Of a stretch of 10,358 nucleotides of DNA, positions 7,701-10,358 are shown piece after piece. Numbering within the stretch: the first letter of the stretch is position 1; each line of letters opens with the position of its first letter. This DNA is from Spirochaetales bacterium. GTDB taxonomy: Bacteria > Spirochaetota > Spirochaetia > Treponematales > UBA12059. Made by a program: the position numbers and the translations under genes. Where the stretch lies: contig JAFGUM010000296.1 of assembly GCA_016938515.1 (NCBI GenBank), positions 1 to 10,358 of the forward strand, written 5' to 3'. Below the pieces are notes generated by a model that was not told where the DNA came from, searched no databases, and saw only the letters and a list, made by a program, of their open reading frames with translations.

Positions 7701-9183
7701 TGATGCCGGCGGTGATGTTCTCGCGCGTGGCCCCCTGCTGGACGGCCTTGCGTATGTCCGAGTTGATGAAGGCTGAGCAGTGCTCGCCAAACTTGAGCGG
7801 CGCGTCGGCTGCCAGCGCGATCGGGGCTATGTCTTTGGCGCTGTGGATTGACAGGTCACCCGAGGACGATTCCTCGAGGAAGCTGCCGGTGCCCGCGGAG
7901 CAGGCTTCGTTCATCGCGTAGTCTATGGGTACGCCGTTTTTGAGGAGGACGTATTTGGCGTCCTGCCCGCCTATCTCGAAGATAGTCTCGACGCCTGGGT
8001 CGAAGTACGCGGTGCCTACAGAGTGGGCTATGATTTCGTTGTAGACGCCGGGCGTTTCCAGGAACACACCGAGGATCTCGCGCGATGAACCCGTGGTGGC
8101 GGCCAGCTCTATGTCCACCGAGTCCTGGCAGGTATCGGCTTTGATCTTGTCGCGGACTACCGACAGGCACTCTTTCAGCGCCTTGACCGGGTCGCCGTGG
8201 GTGCGGCCGTAGTGGCTGGCGACCACTTCGTCGGTTTCAGCGTCAAGGAGGCAGACCTTCGTGGTGGTCGATCCGCCGTCTACCCCGAGGATGTACTTCC
8301 TGCCGGCGACGACCTTGCCTTCCTTGCTCTCGAAGACGCGAACCTTGTTCCGCCACTTCTTGAGATCCGGCAGGGTATCAAAACGGACGACATTGGGCTT
8401 GAGCAGGTGCTCCGGCGCAGGGAACGCGGAACCGGCATCCTCCGCGAGGACTGCGGCTCCATACGCCTCGAAAACCGAAGCGGTCGCGGGCACGATGAAC
8501 TCTATATCGGGCGCCTGCTCGCGGATGAAGCGCACGATGTGCCGGTTGAGCGTCATGCCGCCAGTGAGCACCACGCGGCCCTTGGTCACCTTGGCGCGCT
8601 TCAGGAAGTCAATTACCTTGCCGGCCATCACGTTGGACAGCGAAAGCACGATGTCATCCTTGGTGGCCTCACGCTTGTTGAGACGGTGCGTACAGTCGCT
8701 CTTCATGAATACCGAGCAGCGCGTAGACAGCGACAGCACGGTTGCGGTATCAGGAACCCGCTCGATGTCATCGAGGCTCATGTCCATGCGCCCGAGTTGC
8801 TGCTTGAGGAACTCGCCAGTACCGGATGCGCACTTGTTGCCGGAGAAGTTGTTGATTATCTTGCCGTGTTCGTCGAGGGAATAGACGACAAGATCCTCGC
8901 CGCCCATGCTCGCCACCGCGTCAGCCTGGATACCCGTCGCCTTGAGGGCCGCCTCGACGCAGAGCGGCTCAAGCGTGCCGGCTGCGTTGAACAGGTAGCG
9001 CCCCTCGTTGCCGGTGACGAGCACCTTTGTGCCAGCTGGTATGTCCCGCCCGGATAGGAGCTTGCGGACGGCCGCGTGGAAGTCGCCTTCGTGGGGAGTA
9101 AGCGCCGACCACAGAACCTCGCGTCCATCCGCGAGCACGAGCTTGAGACTCGATGAGCCAATATTAATGCCAAGGGATAACAC
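4792..9183 (-). CDS. Giant fused HgdC/BadF-type activase and dehydratase-like (COG3580/COG3581) protein
   Basis: A 1,463-residue cytoplasmic protein of the acyl-CoA dehydratase activase-related family; substrate unknown. The family couples ATP hydrolysis to injection of a low-potential electron into an Fe-S acceptor protein. Module 1 (1-260): actin-fold ATPase, GINIGSSSLK, cluster ligands C118 (CASGTG) and C156. Module 2 (295-560): ATPase with GVDGGSTTTK, GGQDAK, cluster ligands C428 (CSAGTG) and C469. Linker with C590, C593, C597 and C615. DUF2229/COG3580-like part (655-970) with C705, C746 and C915. COG3581-like part (1005-1420) with C1056, C1092 and C1361. Cys-rich tail with six Cys (1441-1461). 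I choose GTG at 9183, preceded by GAGGT eight bases away, because it gives the family start MLSLGINIGSS. GTG at 9225 would add 14 residues and has no clear ribosome site. No separate HgdA/HgdB gene is visible, so donor and acceptor parts may be fused here. Confidence 0.93.
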   Translation of the reverse strand: MLSLGINIGSSSLKLVLADGREVLWSALTPHEGDFHAAVRKLLSGRDIPAGTKVLVTGNEGRYLFNAAGTLEPLCVEAALKATGIQADAVASMGGEDLVVYSLDEHGKIINNFSGNKCASGTGEFLKQQLGRMDMSLDDIERVPDTATVLSLSTRCSVFMKSDCTHRLNKREATKDDIVLSLSNVMAGKVIDFLKRAKVTKGRVVLTGGMTLNRHIVRFIREQAPDIEFIVPATASVFEAYGAAVLAEDAGSAFPAPEHLLKPNVVRFDTLPDLKKWRNKVRVFESKEGKVVAGRKYILGVDGGSTTTKVCLLDAETDEVVASHYGRTHGDPVKALKECLSVVRDKIKADTCQDSVDIELAATTGSSREILGVFLETPGVYNEIIAHSVGTAYFDPGVETIFEIGGQDAKYVLLKNGVPIDYAMNEACSAGTGSFLEESSSGDLSIHSAKDIAPIALAADAPLKFGEHCSAFINSDIRKAVQQGATRENITAGIITSIVANYLNRVVGNRTIGGKVFLQGGVAKNEAVPLAFAMMLDKEILVPPSPELMGCFGVALLAKRKRAEGHLDNVTVDLESAINREIGYERVFTCKSCDNLCPIQVLNVNGHKYMFGGRCNKYTNTRKAVRDVPVFDYVEKRQQLQFVDYAPPADSLVAKRGFTVGIPRAFSTHSLYPLYSWFFHELGIKTVLSTEVAHEGVVRVESAYCFPAEIAHGAVQDCLDKGVDYVLLTHFRDMPSYEDDVHANTCPITQALPYYITKAFPEVDEKRWLPLVVSFKFGDKKALEHFTTMAAMLGIGEAETRAAFEVAQAKQQAYFDAAHALGRQALEESRKADRPVIAILGRPYNAFTPEANMGIPRKFTTRGYSVIPFDILPLEDEKGIFPNMYWYYGQQDMHAASILKDEPNVYVTWISNFSCAPDSFMLHYLKWIMGQKPFLVLELDSHSADAGIDTRVEAFLDILDGYRAKKAEIEAERYDNGWKFETGGGEDIRVVNKRTGEKVPVRHNKRVKMLLSNMGNVATEYMAATLRGVGLNAEALPVASSRTIQLARSHASGKECVPSHLVLGSTLQFIASERYRKDELYLLFVPITTGPCRTGQYYVFYENLFRDMRLENIVVFTLSADNSYTELGPSFARETWKGLVVTDYMKDMQTALKALAENPVQASADFEASWRGMMATVEHHPERLWTELRRVAADVRKIPLKRTLADMPKVLIVGEIYVRRDDFAVGELIDLMSERGIVVKVAGISEWIHYLDFVREYSYTKLIGLQPAATRWLSKPARDLAKLRVEEWWKHSIERKVLSILEPTGLIPDTPHDMRRIMELTQEHFVNLELNSEIAVSTGVAATAMQVGGYSGIVNISPFACLIGRVIEGLFAPWARDRNYPMISVEVDGNQLPPNIVNKMNIFMVNVLRFRGDRDLSSLVEPAEVPVASQLVLEHGVATSCASCGGLSDESQDCNDCPGCCGK

Positions 9184-9191
9184 GCTGATGT

Positions 9192-9196
9192 ACCTC
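9192..9196 (-). promoter_or_regulatory. Ribosome binding site deciding the activase start
   Basis: On the - strand GAGGT lies eight bases before GTG at 9183-9181. No comparable purine-rich site precedes the more upstream GTG at 9225, so the shorter protein is preferred. Confidence 0.6.
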
Positions 9197-9258
9197 GCTG
9201 GAAGCCTCGTGGCCGACGTATCCACGGTAGTATTCAGGGCTACCCGCGGAGCTTTCGC

Positions 9259-9288
9259 ATCCTACACTCCAGATAGTACTAGATTCAA
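9259..9288 (-). promoter_or_regulatory. Candidate promoter for the activase-DUF4139 unit
   Basis: On the - strand, TTGAAT (9288-9283) and TAGGAT (9264-9259) are separated by 18 bases and match the sigma-70 consensus at four of six positions each. The leader to GTG 9183 would be about 70 bases. The -35 lies inside a small inverted repeat (TACTA at 9277-9281, TAGTA at 9289-9293) and next to the palindrome TAGTACTA (9274-9281), which could be an operator. This is a weak prediction made by eye. Confidence 0.3.
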
Positions 9289-9318
9289 TAGTAGTGCAAA
9301 GAGCCAGAGCCGCGCGTG

Positions 9319-9327
9319 TGCTATACT
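9319..9327 (+). promoter_or_regulatory. Extended -10 promoter giving a leaderless mRNA
   Basis: TGCTATACT is an extended -10 (TGn followed by TATACT). The ATG of the propeller gene begins at 9335, seven bases after the hexamer, where transcription would normally start. No Shine-Dalgarno sequence lies between them and no good -35 is seen, as is usual for extended -10 promoters. Confidence 0.55.
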
Positions 9328-9334
9328 CCACGGC

Positions 9335-10358
9335 ATGAACAGCACGGATTTCCTGTCGCTGTCCTGGTCTAAACCAGGCGCGGCTTTGATCCAGCCCCCG
9401 CGGTTTTCTCCCGTCGTAGCTGATCCCAGCTTCCTGTTTCCGGAGGAGAGCCCGAGCGGAGCATGGGAACTGTTCGCGCACTCGGCCTGGGGCATCCACC
9501 GCTATTCGTCGGCAGACGGCGCAGCCTGGATAGACAGGGGCTTAGTACTCTGGCACGCGATGAGGCCCTTCATACGGCGCATGGATGGTAGATTCATCCT
9601 ATATTACGAGAAGTATCAGCCGTTCGCCTTGCCCCTTACCGTGCTGCCCCGCACGATGCGCTGGCGGTCTACCGTTTCGTTCTCCGAGAGCGACGACCTG
9701 GAGCGCTGGTCCGCGCCCCGGACACTCGTCGAACCAACGCTGGACTGGATGAGCGATCCAGCCCTCGGCGACGCGGTATCCAACCCGTGCGTCGTCGAAT
9801 CCGGCGCGGGCGGGGATCAGGGAAGCACGCCAGAATGGCGGCTGTATTTTTCCGCGTCGCTGTCCTGGATTGACGACTGCGGCTTCAACGAGCCACGGTA
9901 CATCGCCCTGGCGAGAGGGCCTTCACCCGTCGGCCCCTACACGCCGGATGCAGCGCCATTGATAACGCCGGAAGAAACGCATACTGCCAACGGCAAGCCG
10001 TCCAACGGCAAGCCGTCCGACGGCAAGGCTACGAAAAATCTCGGCGCCGGCTCGATCAAGGTGATACGGATGGACGACGGCTGGATAGGACTTCAGAACA
10101 GGATATACCGCGATGCCGGCGGCCATTCACGCTCGGCTATCTTCGTCCTACGCTCGGAGGATGGGCTGTCGTGGCATTCAGCCAGGGAAACCCCGCTGAT
10201 CGCGCCGGAAGCGGGCTGGACTGAATCGCACGTGTACGCCTGCGACTGCCGTTTCCGCAAAATGGACGGCCTGTGGTACCTGTACTTCAACGCGCGCGAT
10301 GGCTGGACGATAGCTGAGGGCAAGGAACGGATTGGCAGGATCGTCGGCAGGGCTCAGG
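9335..10358 (+). CDS. GH43/GH32-like beta-propeller (glycosidase-type) protein, 3' truncated by window edge
   Basis: The frame is open from ATG 9335 to the window end with no stop, giving 341 residues so far. There is no signal peptide, so it is probably cytoplasmic. The sequence reads like the five-bladed propeller superfamily of glycosidases and glycoside phosphorylases (GH43, GH32, GH130 and relatives). Repeated blade phrases are visible: VVADPSFLFPEE (27-38, an early Asp as in the catalytic-base position), WELFAHSAWGIHRYSSADG, GRFILYYEKY, WRLYFSASLSW, YIALARGPSPVGPY, AIFVLRSEDGLSW and WYLYFNARDGW. E187 (FNEPRY) and E297 (TESHV) are possible acid residues, but I cannot assign the catalytic triad. 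Substrate is unknown. It is divergent from the activase gene across 151 bases. A 15-base repeat encodes NGKPS units (218-230), probably in a surface loop. The alternative is a non-catalytic propeller of the same fold. Confidence 0.8.
   Translation, partial: MNSTDFLSLSWSKPGAALIQPPRFSPVVADPSFLFPEESPSGAWELFAHSAWGIHRYSSADGAAWIDRGLVLWHAMRPFIRRMDGRFILYYEKYQPFALPLTVLPRTMRWRSTVSFSESDDLERWSAPRTLVEPTLDWMSDPALGDAVSNPCVVESGAGGDQGSTPEWRLYFSASLSWIDDCGFNEPRYIALARGPSPVGPYTPDAAPLITPEETHTANGKPSNGKPSDGKATKNLGAGSIKVIRMDDGWIGLQNRIYRDAGGHSRSAIFVLRSEDGLSWHSARETPLIAPEAGWTESHVYACDCRFRKMDGLWYLYFNARDGWTIAEGKERIGRIVGRAQ
9989..10027 (+). repeat. 15-bp tandem repeat inside the propeller gene
   Basis: Two perfect units AACGGCAAGCCGTCC (9989-10003 and 10004-10018), then a partial third (10019-10027) with its first base changed. 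The repeat keeps the frame and encodes NGKPS-NGKPS-DGK between two propeller blades. Replication slippage is the likely origin. Confidence 0.92.

Noticed and set aside
6358..9057. Long + strand open frames (6358-7119, 7144-7776, 8197-9057) inside the activase gene
   Set aside because: They mirror the codon pattern of the - strand gene, have low-complexity His/Val/Arg-rich products, lack good ribosome sites, and overlap conserved motifs of the real protein.
9184..9225. Activase start at GTG 9225
   Set aside because: The 14 extra residues are not typical of the family and there is no ribosome site, while GTG 9183 has GAGGT at a good distance. It remains possible.

Overview
The window is GC-rich bacterial chromosome and holds seven protein-coding genes, two of them cut by the edges. 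It shows no RNA genes, insertion sequences or CRISPR. The organism is most likely an anaerobe, and I lean towards a spirochaete. The reasons are the giant fused HgdC/BadF-type activase, the AspRS active-site wording (HHMFT and ASGSIRIH blocks) and the gene types together. This is inference from family memory, not from a search. Ile codon ATA is unusually common for such GC-rich DNA.

Left part, + strand (1-3085): the 3' three quarters of aspS, then an encapsulin operon, then ndk. The operon starts with a 131-aa ferritin-like protein that carries a C-terminal encapsulin-loading peptide. One base after its stop comes a 266-aa family-1 encapsulin shell protein. Together they should make an iron-storing protein nanocompartment. 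ndk follows 28 bases after the shell gene and is probably co-transcribed.

Middle part, - strand (3089-9183): a two-gene unit transcribed towards ndk. It begins with a 1,463-aa fusion of two HgdC/BadF-type ATPase modules, a four-Cys linker, two dehydratase-like (COG3580/COG3581-type) modules and a Cys-rich tail. After 23 bases comes a secreted or periplasmic DUF4140/DUF4139 (MuiA-family) protein. The stop codons of ndk and the DUF4139 gene are three bases apart, in convergent orientation.

Right part, + strand (9335-end): a 151-base divergent intergenic region, then the 5' part of a cytoplasmic GH43/GH32-like beta-propeller protein. Its promoter and start codon are placed so that the mRNA would be leaderless.

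The most interesting items are: (a) the encapsulin system, with a stand-alone ferritin cargo resembling the domain fused to the shell protein in Pyrococcus; (b) the giant self-contained activase/reductase fusion, whose two ATPase modules differ at a key Asp and whose partner and substrate are unknown.
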